A stretch of 45,711 nt of DNA from an uncultured Desulfovibrio sp. (GCA_944327285.1 CALVHG010000015.1:1-45711), one strand, 5' to 3'. Shown: positions 24,064 to 31,772, counted from the first letter of the stretch. Numbers and translations: made by a program. Notes: a model not told the origin generated them from the letters alone.

Positions 24064-25362
24064 ATGGCCCAACATGTCATGCAATACGGGGATAAAACCT
24101 GGTCGCTGGAGGTTGCGGACGAAAACCTCGTGGCGGAACTGGAATCCCGCACGGCGGAGCGTTCCGCCCTGTCGGAAGCGGAAATTGTACGGCAGGCGCT
24201 GGCTTCCCCCGTTGGCAGCGCTCCCCTGCATGAACTGGTGCGGCGGGGCGACAAGGTTTGCGTGCTGGTGCCGGACGTAACCCGTTTGTGGCAGTCGCCT
24301 GCCGTCTACGCTCCCGAAGTGGTGCGGGCGCTCAATGAGGCCGGCATTCCCGATGACGATATTACCATCCTGAGCGCGACCGGGACGCACCGTTCCCAGA
24401 CGCGGGAAGAGCATGTGCGTCTTCTTGGCGAAGACCTTGTTCGCAGAGTGAAGATTGTGGATCACGACTGCCGCGATACGCCCAACATGGTGCGGGTCGG
24501 GACTACCTCGCGCGGCACGCCGGTGCTTTTCAACCGCTGCGCCGTGGAGGCCGACAAGATCGTTTCCTGCTGCGGCGTCGTGCATCATTTCCTTGCCGGT
24601 TTTGGCGGCGGCGGCAAGATGCTGCTGCCCGGCATAGCCGCCTACGAAACCGTGCAGCATCATCACAACTTTGCGCTGAATGAAGGTTTCGGCAGCGGGA
24701 CCAATCCGGACGTGCGCAGCGCCAACCTTGAGGACAGCAATATTTTCCATGCCGACATCGTGGAAGCGGCCTCCATGCTGGCTCCCTGCTTCTCGCTTAA
24801 TGTGGTTACCGGGGATCACGGCATCATAGCCGCCTTTGCCGGAGACTGGCAGAAAGCCCATCTTGAGGCCTGCCGCATGATTGATGCCCTCAACGCCGTG
24901 GATATTCCCAGCCGTGCGCCGCTGGTTATTGCCAGCGCGGGCGGCTATCCCAAGGACATCAACCTGTATCAGACCATTAAACTGCTGAGCAACGCGCTGG
25001 CGGCGGTGGAGCCCGGCGGCACCATGATCCTGTTGTCCCGGTGCGGCGAGGGCTTCGGCAGCGAGGACGTGGAACGGCAGCTTACCGCCTATGCGTCTAT
25101 GGAAGAGCGGGAAAAGGCCCTGCGCTCCACCTTCAGCATCGGTTCCTATGTGGGCTTTCTCTTTGCCGAGGCGGCGGAAAAGCAGACTTTTATTCTGGTG
25201 ACGGACATGGACGCCGCCTGTTTTGCCCGGACCGGCATCATCGCCGTCAAAACGTTGGATGAGGCGCTTGCCGTGGCCCGGCAGCGTAACGGCGGCTCGC
25301 TCTCCATGAAGACCATTCTTATGCCGCACGGCGCGACAACCCTGCCGCGTCTGCCCCGCTAG
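24064..25362 (+). CDS. LarA-family nickel-pincer-nucleotide racemase/epimerase
   Basis: A 432-aa protein, close to Lactiplantibacillus LarA (424 aa). LarA interconverts D- and L-lactate using a nickel pincer nucleotide bound to a Lys and a His. Residues matching those of LarA are present almost in register: R74 (DVTR), H109 (ATGTHR), H174/H175 (VVHHFLAG), K185 (GGGGK, the expected cofactor-attachment Lys), H201 (QHHHN, the nickel ligand) and K297 (GGYPKD). It is therefore likely active, on lactate or another 2-hydroxy acid. LarB, LarC and LarE, which make the cofactor, are not in the window. GGGAGG lies 9 nt before the ATG at 24064. A D-/L-lactate role would suit a lactate-oxidising sulfate reducer (inference). 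Confidence 0.85.
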   Translation: MAQHVMQYGDKTWSLEVADENLVAELESRTAERSALSEAEIVRQALASPVGSAPLHELVRRGDKVCVLVPDVTRLWQSPAVYAPEVVRALNEAGIPDDDITILSATGTHRSQTREEHVRLLGEDLVRRVKIVDHDCRDTPNMVRVGTTSRGTPVLFNRCAVEADKIVSCCGVVHHFLAGFGGGGKMLLPGIAAYETVQHHHNFALNEGFGSGTNPDVRSANLEDSNIFHADIVEAASMLAPCFSLNVVTGDHGIIAAFAGDWQKAHLEACRMIDALNAVDIPSRAPLVIASAGGYPKDINLYQTIKLLSNALAAVEPGGTMILLSRCGEGFGSEDVERQLTAYASMEEREKALRSTFSIGSYVGFLFAEAAEKQTFILVTDMDAACFARTGIIAVKTLDEALAVARQRNGGSLSMKTILMPHGATTLPRLPR

Positions 25363-25372
25363 GACGTTTTTT

Positions 25373-25518
25373 CTGGGGGGAAGGGAAACCCCTCTGCTCG
25401 CGCGAGAGGTGTTTCCCTTCCCCCCAGGCCCCCCCATCCCTTCCCCAGCGCGCTTTTATCTGGAGGATACAATGCTTCGGGGATGCCGCCGCTTTCCCTG
25501 TGGCAGTCGTCCCTTGGG
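25373..25518 (-). repeat. Repeat B copy 6
   Basis: Arms TGGGGGGAAGGGAAACCCCT and AGGTGTTTCCCTTCCCCCC around CTGCTCGCGCGAG, then the extended flank CGCGCTTTTATCTGGAGGAT and CTGTGGCAGTCGTCCC, matching in reverse the flank at 1168-1225. It starts about 10 nt past the larA-like stop. Confidence 0.87.
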
Positions 25519-25551
25519 AATGCGTATGGTAAAAGTGAGGAAAATGTCTTT

Positions 25552-25699
25552 TAGAGCTTTTTAGCTTTGAAAAAGGTGAAACGCGAGGCGGCAACACAGT
25601 GCCGCCCGGCCCAAAGTGAGCGGAAAAATAGTGTTTTTTCCGCGAAAGGACAGACCGTATGGTTTGAAATGCAACGCGTTTCAAACTGAAAATACTCTA
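25552..25699 (+). repeat. Repeat A copy 9 (full length)
   Basis: Full copy. Its second hairpin is GGCGGCAACACAGTGCCGCC instead of the usual GGCGGCGGCACAGCGCCGCC: the loop-closing G:C pair is replaced by A:T. Confidence 0.92.
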
Positions 25700-25783
25700 T
25701 TTCTGTAAAGCGGAATCTGACACCTATTGTTTTTTCAAAGGATGTTCCGGGATGGATGCAAAGTCCTGTTCCGGGGAATCGAG

Positions 25784-25822
25784 GAGCGCAGCTCACAGCG
25801 TGGGCTGCGCCCTTGTTTTTTT
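25784..25822 (+). terminator. Terminator or attenuator just before the nucleotidyltransferase gene
   Basis: The stem GAGCGCAGCTC/GGGCTGCGCCC (two G:T pairs) has a 7-nt loop and is followed by TTGTTTTTTT. It ends only 25 nt before the start codon at 25847, so transcription of that gene must either read through it or start inside a very short space. Confidence 0.75.
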
Positions 25823-25846
25823 GAGGTTCATTATCAGGAGGAATAT

Positions 25847-26431
25847 ATGGATGTGTTTGCCTTGTCGGCGCAGCGGGCCGAAGAAGCCCGGCATGTGCTG
25901 GAAGTCCTGGATGTAAAGGGCGCGTGGCAGAGCGTCGGGGCCGAGGTGCGCCTTGTGGGTTCCGTGCGGACGGGACTGATCCTCAATAAACGGGATATTG
26001 ACATACATGTGTATACAGACAGGCCGGATATGGCGGAAAGTCTTGCGGCCATGACGCCGATCCTATCCCGTGACGGCGTGGAAAAAATGGAGTGCCGCAA
26101 CCTGCTGCATACCGAAGAAGCCTGTCTGGAGTGGCATGTCTGGTACCGGGATGCGGCAGGAGAGCTCTGGCAGCTGGACATTATCCATATCCGCAAAGGA
26201 TCGCAGTATGACGGCTTTGCCGAAGACTTTGCGGAGCGTCTGCAGGCGGCGCTGACGGAAGAAACGCGCGCAGCAATTCTGTATCTCAAGGCGCAGACGC
26301 CCAAACAGGAGCAGACAGCGGGGATTTTCTATTATCTTGCCGTGTTGCGGGACGGTATACGAACCTATGAAGACTTTTGTCGCTGGCGGCGGAATCTGCC
26401 GTCGGAAAGCATTGTCACGTGGCGGCCGTAA
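25847..26431 (+). CDS. Small nucleotidyltransferase-fold protein
   Basis: A 194-aa protein with the nucleotidyltransferase signature GS (38-39) followed by DID (D50, D52) in VGSVRTGLILNKRDIDIHVY, and a third acidic residue in WQLDIIHI (about 112). This is the pol-beta-like fold used for nucleotide transfer to proteins, RNA or small molecules. The substrate is unknown and no antitoxin-like partner is adjacent. AGGAGG lies 7 nt before the ATG at 25847. A longer frame upstream is rejected because it crosses the terminator. Confidence 0.75.
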   Translation: MDVFALSAQRAEEARHVLEVLDVKGAWQSVGAEVRLVGSVRTGLILNKRDIDIHVYTDRPDMAESLAAMTPILSRDGVEKMECRNLLHTEEACLEWHVWYRDAAGELWQLDIIHIRKGSQYDGFAEDFAERLQAALTEETRAAILYLKAQTPKQEQTAGIFYYLAVLRDGIRTYEDFCRWRRNLPSESIVTWRP

Positions 26432-26723
26432 GGGAGCGATTTTTGCCTGACAAAGTCTGGAATATTTCAAGAAAAACTTTAGATATTGAGGGGGTTAGAG
26501 CGTTTTGCAGCAGTGAAAAAAAGTTTTTTTCGTCGCTAACCCAGCGTTCTTTTTCAAGATCGTTCAGAGAAAGGCCGAATTGCGGCGGCTGCCAAGGGTT
26601 TTGAGGGAAGATTAATAAAAACAAATGTTTATCGTGGCGGCCGATTGACAAAAGAGAGGGCCTTTGCCATTTTGGCAGCGCGGACGGAAGTCCGCACTTT
26701 TTTAAGACAAAGAAGGAGATCCC
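26432..26723 (+). promoter_or_regulatory. Leader and control region of the class III RNR operon
   Basis: 292 bp without a gene. It contains an inverted repeat AATATTTCAAG/CTTTAGATATT (26461-26471, 26477-26487; 9 of 11 matched), and a hairpin-prone block GGGTTAG...CTAACCC enclosing an A7/T7 run (about 26493-26546). It also has a small dyad AAACA-AA-TGTTT (26619-26630), a TTGACA (26645-26650), and a stem GCGGAC/GTCCGC with GGAA loop followed by six T (about 26683-26704), ending 20 nt before the nrdD start. The last looks like an attenuator. No clear NrdR box pair was found. Confidence 0.5.
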
Positions 26724-28982
26724 ATGCCTGCCTGCATCGTCAAGCGTGATGGAACGAGCGTGCCGTTTGATTCCGTCAAAATTCTCAACGCCATTTCCAA
26801 GGCCAATAAGGCCGTGGGAGGGGAGGATATGTCGCCGACAGATCTCCTCTTCGTGACGGAAAAGGTCTGCCGCAAGCTGGATGAGAAGGGGCTCAAGCAT
26901 GTGGAGGAAATCCAGGACGTCGTCGAGGATACGCTCATCCAGTACGACTATGCCCGGACGGCCAAGGCCTATATCCTTTATCGCGCTGAACATACCAAGA
27001 TACGGAATGCCGAATCGTATCTGATGGATATTTACAAGAAGCTGACCTACTCCCCGGCCATCGAGGAGGACATCAAGCGCGAAAATGCCAATATCGACGG
27101 CGACACGGCCATGGGCACCATGCTGAAATACGGCTCCGAGGGCGCCAAGTATTTTACCGACAACTACATCTTGCCCAAGGACGCTTCGGCGGCGCATGCC
27201 AACGGCGACATCCATATTCACGACAAAGATTTCTACATGCTCACGGAGACGTGCTGTCAGATCGATTTGATTCCTCTGTTCAGAAACGGTTTCTCCACGG
27301 GGCATGGTTTTCTGCGCGAGCCTAACTCCATAGAAAGCTATTCCGCGCTGGCCTGCATCGCCATCCAGGCCAATCAGAACGAGATGCACGGCGGTCAGAG
27401 CGTGCCGCATTTCGATTATGCCATGGCCGGCGGCATCATTAAGACGTATCGCAAGGAATATGAGCGGGCCTTTGTCGCCTTTGCGCGTATTAAGGGCGGC
27501 ATGGATGCGGAGCAGGCCGATCGCTTTTTCCGCGGCATCCGCGTAGCGCTGGGCGAAGGCGTGCGCATGGGGTCCGTAGACGACTACGGCCGTCGCATGC
27601 TGGATATTGTGGCGGCGGAGGATCGCGAACTGGTGGCCGATGCCCATGCCTATGCGGCGGAGGAAGCGCTCAAAGCGACGGAGCGCCGTACCTATCAGGC
27701 TATGGAAGCCTTTATCCATAACCTGAACACCATGAACAGCCGCGCAGGCGCGCAGGTGCCGTTCAGCTCCGTCAATTACGGCACGGACACGTCCCTCGAA
27801 GGCCGGATGGTCATTCGCAATCTGCTTCTGGCCACTCAGGCCGGGCTTGGCAACGGCGAAACCTCCATTTTCCCGGTGCAGATTTTCAAGGTCAAGGAAG
27901 GGGTCAACTACAGCGAAGGCGATCCCAACTATGATCTCTTCCGTCTGGCCATGGAAACGTCGGCCATGCGGCTTTTCCCGAATTTCAGCTTCATTGATGC
28001 GCCGTTCAATCTGCAATATTACGACGGCAGCTATAACAGCGAAGTCGCTTATATGGGATGCCGTACCCGCGTGCTGGGCAACGTGCACGACTCCTCGCGG
28101 GAAGTAACCTGCGGACGCGGCAACCTGAGCTTTACGTCCATCAATCTTCCCCGGCTCGGCATCGAGGCGCACGGCGATATTCCTCGCTTCTTTACGCTGC
28201 TGGACGCGCAGATTGATCTGGTCTTCCGCCAGCTGCTGCACCGCTTCAAGATTCAATGCGCGAAGAAGGTGCGCAACTACCCCTTCCTCATGGGCAACGG
28301 CATCTGGCTTGATTCCGACAAGCTGGACTGGGACGATACCGTGGAGGAAGTGCTCAAGCACGGGACGCTGACTGTCGGCTTCATCGGCCTTGCCGAAACT
28401 CTTGTGGCGCTGACGGGCAAGCATCACGGCGAAAGCGAGGAATCTCAGAAACTGGGGCTGGAGATTATCGGGCACATGCGTCGGCGCGCCGATGAGGAAG
28501 CCCGTCTGACGGGGCTTAATTTCTCGCTCATCGCCACGCCCGCGGAGGGGCTTTCCGGGCGCTTCGTCAAGCTGGATCGCGCTCGCTACGGCTCCATTCC
28601 CGGCGTGACGGACAGGGAGTATTATACCAACTCCTTCCATGTTCCCGTCTATTTCCCCATCCGGGCTTTTCGCAAGATCGACATCGAAGCGCCGTATCAT
28701 GCCATGACCAATGCCGGGCATATCACCTATGTGGAGCTTGATGGCGACACCTGCAAAAACCTCGAAGCGTTCGAGGCCATTATTCGCTATATGCACGACA
28801 GAGGCGTGGGCTACGGCTCCATCAACCATCCCCTGGATCGGGACCCGGTCTGCGGCTATGTGGGCGTTCTCAATGACGTCTGCCCCCGCTGCGGTCGTCG
28901 TGAAGGAGAGGCGGTAAGCGAGGAAAAGCTGCGGGAGTTGCGTCGCAAATACCCGCATATGCCGACATGCCATTGTCGTTAG
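26724..28982 (+). CDS. nrdD: Anaerobic (class III) ribonucleoside-triphosphate reductase, large chain lacking the glycyl-radical segment
   Basis: A 752-aa protein. Residues 1-95 are an ATP-cone regulatory domain (IVKRDGTSVPFDSVKILNAI); about 100-690 are the class III catalytic barrel (HANGDIHIHDKDFY, GGQSVPHFDYAMAGGI, AQVPFSSVNYGTD, MGCRTRV with probable active-site C446). The end resembles the zinc-site region of NrdD: PVCGYVG (C710), CPRCGR (C720, C723) and CHC (C749, C751), though an Asp (708) replaces the first Cys of the usual CxxC. In E. coli NrdD this region is followed by a glycyl-radical segment (RRVCGYL then KQEEVKRRVKH). Here the protein stops at TAG, which is the first base triplet of a repeat A copy, and that segment is encoded by the next gene. 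AAGGAG precedes the ATG. Confidence 0.93.
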   Translation: MPACIVKRDGTSVPFDSVKILNAISKANKAVGGEDMSPTDLLFVTEKVCRKLDEKGLKHVEEIQDVVEDTLIQYDYARTAKAYILYRAEHTKIRNAESYLMDIYKKLTYSPAIEEDIKRENANIDGDTAMGTMLKYGSEGAKYFTDNYILPKDASAAHANGDIHIHDKDFYMLTETCCQIDLIPLFRNGFSTGHGFLREPNSIESYSALACIAIQANQNEMHGGQSVPHFDYAMAGGIIKTYRKEYERAFVAFARIKGGMDAEQADRFFRGIRVALGEGVRMGSVDDYGRRMLDIVAAEDRELVADAHAYAAEEALKATERRTYQAMEAFIHNLNTMNSRAGAQVPFSSVNYGTDTSLEGRMVIRNLLLATQAGLGNGETSIFPVQIFKVKEGVNYSEGDPNYDLFRLAMETSAMRLFPNFSFIDAPFNLQYYDGSYNSEVAYMGCRTRVLGNVHDSSREVTCGRGNLSFTSINLPRLGIEAHGDIPRFFTLLDAQIDLVFRQLLHRFKIQCAKKVRNYPFLMGNGIWLDSDKLDWDDTVEEVLKHGTLTVGFIGLAETLVALTGKHHGESEESQKLGLEIIGHMRRRADEEARLTGLNFSLIATPAEGLSGRFVKLDRARYGSIPGVTDREYYTNSFHVPVYFPIRAFRKIDIEAPYHAMTNAGHITYVELDGDTCKNLEAFEAIIRYMHDRGVGYGSINHPLDRDPVCGYVGVLNDVCPRCGRREGEAVSEEKLRELRRKYPHMPTCHCR

Positions 28983-29126
28983 AGCGTTTCAACTTTGAAA
29001 AAAGTGAAACGCGAGGCGGCGGCACAGCGCCGCCCGGCCAAAAGTGAGCGGAAAAACCGTGCTTTTTCCGCAAAACGACAGGCCGTATGGTTTGCAATGC
29101 GAAGCATTTCAAACTGAAAATGCTCT
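28980..29126 (+). repeat. Repeat A copy 10 (full length), inside the RNR operon
   Basis: Full copy with TAGAGC at 28980, so its first three bases are the nrdD stop codon, and GCTCTA at the right. It lies between nrdD and the glycyl-radical peptide gene. Confidence 0.93.
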
Positions 29127-29137
29127 AAAGCTTTTCC

Positions 29138-29213
29138 CGCGCGACGAGAACGGGTTGCGCGGGGGTCCCCACAGAGGGCAGAGTGACGCTTTTTCCATAA
29201 CGTCGCTGTGGGT
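29138..29213 (+). promoter_or_regulatory. Hairpins upstream of the glycyl-radical peptide gene
   Basis: CGCGCGAC/GTTGCGCG (29138-29145, 29154-29161; one G:T) and CAGAGTGACG/CGTCGCTGTG (about 29177-29213, 8 of 10 matched) fold just before the strong GAGGAGG at 29228-29234. They may set the ratio of the small protein to NrdD. Confidence 0.45.
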
Positions 29214-29243
29214 GTATCCGTTCAAATGAGGAGGAAAATCGAC

Positions 29244-29414
29244 ATGCTGATGGAATCCCGTCTTAAAAGCGAGTGCAAGCCCGAAGAAAAGATGGTGGGC
29301 GAGGGCGTGGCGTTTGAACGCGTGCGCCGCATCACCGGCTATCTTGTGGGTACGCTCGACCGCTTCAACAATGCCAAGCGTGCCGAAGAGCACGACAGGG
29401 TGAAGCATGCCTGA
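29244..29414 (+). CDS. Separate glycyl-radical C-terminal domain of class III RNR
   Basis: A 56-aa protein. RVRRITGYLVGTL (27-39) and FNNAKRAEEHDRVKH (41-55) match the extreme C-terminus of intact class III NrdD proteins, for example E. coli RRVCGYLGSP...FNAGKQEEVKRRVKH. G32 is the expected radical glycine. Function proposed: carry the glycyl radical made by NrdG and insert its loop into the active site of the truncated NrdD, as GrcA does for pyruvate formate-lyase. It is in the same frame as nrdD but separated by three in-frame stops. GAGGAGG lies about 10 nt upstream of the ATG at 29244 and the end overlaps nrdG by 8 nt, so it is a genuine, coupled gene and not debris. A single C11 is present. 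Confidence 0.85.
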   Translation: MLMESRLKSECKPEEKMVGEGVAFERVRRITGYLVGTLDRFNNAKRAEEHDRVKHA

Positions 29415-29922
29415 TTTGCGCGTCAGCGGCATTGTGGAAGAGTCCATAGTGGATGGCCCCGGCCTGCGCTATGTGATTTTTACGCAGGGCTGTGCGCGCG
29501 CCTGTCCGGGGTGTCATAATCCCCAGACGCACCCCCTTGACGGGGGAACCGTGATGGACACCGAGTCCATCTTCCGGCAATTTCGTGAAAATCCCCTTCT
29601 GGCGGGCATGACCTTTTCCGGCGGCGAGCCGTTCCTTCAGGCAAAAGCCCTTTGCGCTCTTGCCGAGGCCGTGCATGACGCGGGTAAGAATGTTATGGCC
29701 TATACGGGGTTTACTTTCGAGGAATTGCTGGACAAGGCGCAGAGCGAGCCGGATGTTGCCCGTTTGCTTGAGCTTGTGGATACGCTGGTGGATGGTCCCT
29801 ATATTGAGGCCTTGCGCGATCTTGAGCTGAAGTTCCGCGGCAGCAGCAATCAGCGTCTGCTTGATCGCGAGCAGCGCGCCCTTCTGGCGGCGCGCCATGC
29901 GGCTGCCGCTCCCTCTGCGTAA
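29407..29922 (+). CDS. nrdG: Anaerobic ribonucleotide reductase activating protein
   Basis: A 171-aa radical SAM activase of normal length. CARACPGC supplies the CxxxCxxC cluster ligands (about 29-36), TFSGGEPF is the SAM-binding GGE motif, and VDGPG..YVIFTQGC is the NrdG N-terminal signature. It uses S-adenosylmethionine and an electron to create the glycyl radical, which here would have to be placed on the separate 56-aa protein. The start overlaps that gene's stop by 8 nt, with AGGGTGA upstream. Confidence 0.95.
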   Translation: MPDLRVSGIVEESIVDGPGLRYVIFTQGCARACPGCHNPQTHPLDGGTVMDTESIFRQFRENPLLAGMTFSGGEPFLQAKALCALAEAVHDAGKNVMAYTGFTFEELLDKAQSEPDVARLLELVDTLVDGPYIEALRDLELKFRGSSNQRLLDREQRALLAARHAAAAPSA

Positions 29923-29943
29923 CGCAGGACTCTTACGCTTTCC

Positions 29944-30012
29944 GAGGGGGGAAGAAAACCTTTTTGCCGCGAGCAAAAGGGTTTTCTTCCCCCCTCAAAC
30001 TTTCCGGCTTCT
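29944..30012 (-). repeat. Repeat B copy 7 (compact)
   Basis: Arms GAGGGGGGAAGAAAACC and GGTTTTCTTCCCCCCTC enclose an inner TTTTGC/GCAAAA stem with CGCGA loop. It begins 22 nt after nrdG and may also serve as its 3' end. Confidence 0.88.
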
Positions 30013-30013
30013 C

Positions 30014-30162
30014 TAGAGCGTTTCAACTTTGAAAAAGGTGAAACGCGAAGGCGGCGGCACAGCGCCGCCCGGCCCAAAGTGAGCGGAAAAACCGCGTTTT
30101 TTCCGCGAAACGACAGGCCGTATGGTTTGAAACGCAACGCGTTTCAAACTGAAAATGCTCTA
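30014..30162 (+). repeat. Repeat A copy 11 (full length)
   Basis: Full copy with TAGAGC/GCTCTA ends. Its right-hand TA is also the left TA of the inverted, deleted copy 12. Confidence 0.93.
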
Positions 30163-30229
30163 GAGCATTTTCAGTCTGAAATACTGGCTGCCGCCTCGCG
30201 TTTTACTTTTTTCAAGGCTAAACGCTCTA
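30161..30229 (-). repeat. Repeat A copy 12 (internally deleted)
   Basis: Minus-orientation copy: right end TAGAGCATTTTCAGT, then a jump over the middle hairpins to GCCGCCTCGCG and the left hairpin, ending AACGCTCTA. The deleted form arranged back to back with copy 11 resembles 39461-39680. Confidence 0.85.
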
Positions 30230-30329
30230 TCCGGCACAGACATTGAAGCGGGCTTTTCCGGTCCATGATGCGGGGGAGAGCGGCGGGAGTGGCAGCGTAT
30301 TTCCTGCTTTAACGGCTTTCTCAATAATA

Positions 30330-30372
30330 AAAACCATGCGGACAAACGCTGCGTTTGTCCGCATGGTTTTTT
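30330..30372. terminator. Bidirectional terminator between nrdG and the queC operon
   Basis: A very long perfect stem AAAACCATGCGGACAAACG/CGTTTGTCCGCATGGTTTT with T runs on both strands, between convergent transcription units. The 100 nt before it (30230-30329) show nothing recognisable. Confidence 0.93.
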
Positions 30373-30420
30373 CTGTAGGGAATGTGTCGCCCGATGCCTG
30401 TCGGGCGTTTTTTCCGAGGG

Positions 30421-30972
30421 TTATTCGGCGGCGATGTCGTAGCCTTCGAGCTTGTCCTGCACGGCGCTGATCAGCATGGCCATGACGGCGGCAATCCGGG
30501 CCTCGGCCTTGGCCAGCGCGTCGGCGGTCATCAGATCAAAGAGGTCTCCGTCCTCTGTGAGCCCCAGACGGCGGAAGAAGAGCAGCGGGCATTCTTTCTG
30601 TCGCTCATGCGCCAGCAGAGGCATGTAGGCGGAGAACGGGCCGTCCACAAAGTCTTCCAGGCGATCCGCATGCGGGGCCGCATCGGAATGGCCTTCGGCC
30701 TGTTCCAGAAGCGAACCGGTATCCCGCAGGTAGGCCACCAGAACGCTGTTGGGAGCGTGCTGCATAAGGCCCGCCGTGACGACGGCGTGAACAAAGGCGC
30801 GCCATTCTTCGCAGAGATTCGGGGCCAGAGGGCCGCCCCAGAAGACTTCCGGCAGGCCGGAGCGCTGCGCCATGCGCAATATTTCCTCAGCCCCCGTATT
30901 CAGCTCAAAGAGTATATGCGCCGCCTGTAATCCCTGCGCGGCGCTCAAGGGCTTTTTTTCCTGCTTTTCCAT
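30421..30972 (-). CDS. Hypothetical protein in operon with queC
   Basis: A 183-aa, largely helical soluble protein with no signal peptide or membrane segment and no motif I recognise. It contains ELNTGAEEILRMAQRSGLP near residue 25 and an acidic, Ala-rich C-terminus. AAAGGA lies about 10 nt before the ATG at 30972. It follows queC by 23 nt, so they are co-transcribed, but nothing indicates a role in queuosine synthesis. Confidence 0.7.
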   Translation of the reverse strand: MEKQEKKPLSAAQGLQAAHILFELNTGAEEILRMAQRSGLPEVFWGGPLAPNLCEEWRAFVHAVVTAGLMQHAPNSVLVAYLRDTGSLLEQAEGHSDAAPHADRLEDFVDGPFSAYMPLLAHERQKECPLLFFRRLGLTEDGDLFDLMTADALAKAEARIAAVMAMLISAVQDKLEGYDIAAE

Positions 30973-30995
30973 GAGTAGGGTTCCTTTACTGTTGG

Positions 30996-31772
30996 TTATG
31001 CGTCTTCCTGAAGCGTGCCGCCTTCAGGATTTTTCTTTTTTTCTGCCATATAGGCTTCATAGCCGCGGCGGCGCAGGAGGCAGGCCGGGCAGACGCCGCA
31101 GCCGTAGCCCCAGGCAAAGCGCCGGCCGCGTTCGCCTTCGTAGCAGGTATGGCTTTCTTCCAGAATAATGTCCACGAGCGGCTGTCCGCCAAGCTCTTCG
31201 GCCAGCCGCCACGTTGCGGCCTTATCGAGAAACATCAGCGGCGTGTGCAGGGTATAGCGGCTGTCCATGCCGAGATTCATGGCGATTTGCAGGGCCTTGA
31301 TGCTGTCGTCCCGGCAATCGGGATAGCCGGAGGAATCCGTCTGGCAGACGCCGAGAACAAGATTGCGGATGGCGCGCTGATAGGCCCATGTGGCGGCGTG
31401 CAGAATGAAGATGAGGTTGCGTCCGGGCACAAAGGTATTGGGGAGCCCTTCGGCAGTGCCGTTGTCTATGGGCATGTCCGAGGTCAGCGCGTTGTCGGCC
31501 AGCTGATGAAAAAGATCGATGCCGAGCAGGGTGTCCGCGCCGAGGCGCTGTTTCCAGTCTGGGCGCAGGGCGGCGACAGCCTGCCGGACATTGGCGCGGC
31601 ATTGCAGTTCCACGGCATGACGTTGTCCGTAGTCAAAGCCGATGGTTTGCACTGAGGCAAAGCGGGACAGGGCCCAGGCAAGACAGGTGGCCGAATCCTG
31701 CCCTCCCGAAAAAATGACCAGAGCCGACTGTTCGCTCAGGGGCGCTTCCGGCTGATGGACACAGGAGCTCAT
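30996..31772 (-). CDS. queC: 7-cyano-7-deazaguanine synthase
   Basis: QueC converts 7-carboxy-7-deazaguanine to preQ0 with ATP and ammonia, in the queuosine pathway. The 258-aa protein shows the PP-loop [10 protein letters not shown] (about 21-30), [30 protein letters not shown], and a C-terminal zinc site CYEG....[21 protein letters not shown] lies 5 nt before the ATG at 31772. No other queuosine gene is nearby, and no preQ1 riboswitch was recognised upstream. Confidence 0.95.
   Translation of the reverse strand: MSSCVHQPEAPLSEQSALVIFSGGQDSATCLAWALSRFASVQTIGFDYGQRHAVELQCRANVRQAVAALRPDWKQRLGADTLLGIDLFHQLADNALTSDMPIDNGTAEGLPNTFVPGRNLIFILHAATWAYQRAIRNLVLGVCQTDSSGYPDCRDDSIKALQIAMNLGMDSRYTLHTPLMFLDKAATWRLAEELGGQPLVDIILEESHTCYEGERGRRFAWGYGCGVCPACLLRRRGYEAYMAEKKKNPEGGTLQEDA

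Noticed and set aside
28850..28982. VCGYVG in the large NrdD chain as the glycyl-radical motif
   Set aside because: Its position next to CPRCG matches the zinc-site knuckle of intact NrdD. The downstream peptide has the fuller radical motif and the RVKH tail. The possibility is kept as a refutation route.
28980..29414. Readthrough of the nrdD TAG (pyrrolysine or suppressor) to rebuild a full-length NrdD
   Set aside because: Both parts share a frame, but two further in-frame TGA codons follow within the repeat and spacer, and the downstream gene has its own strong Shine-Dalgarno.
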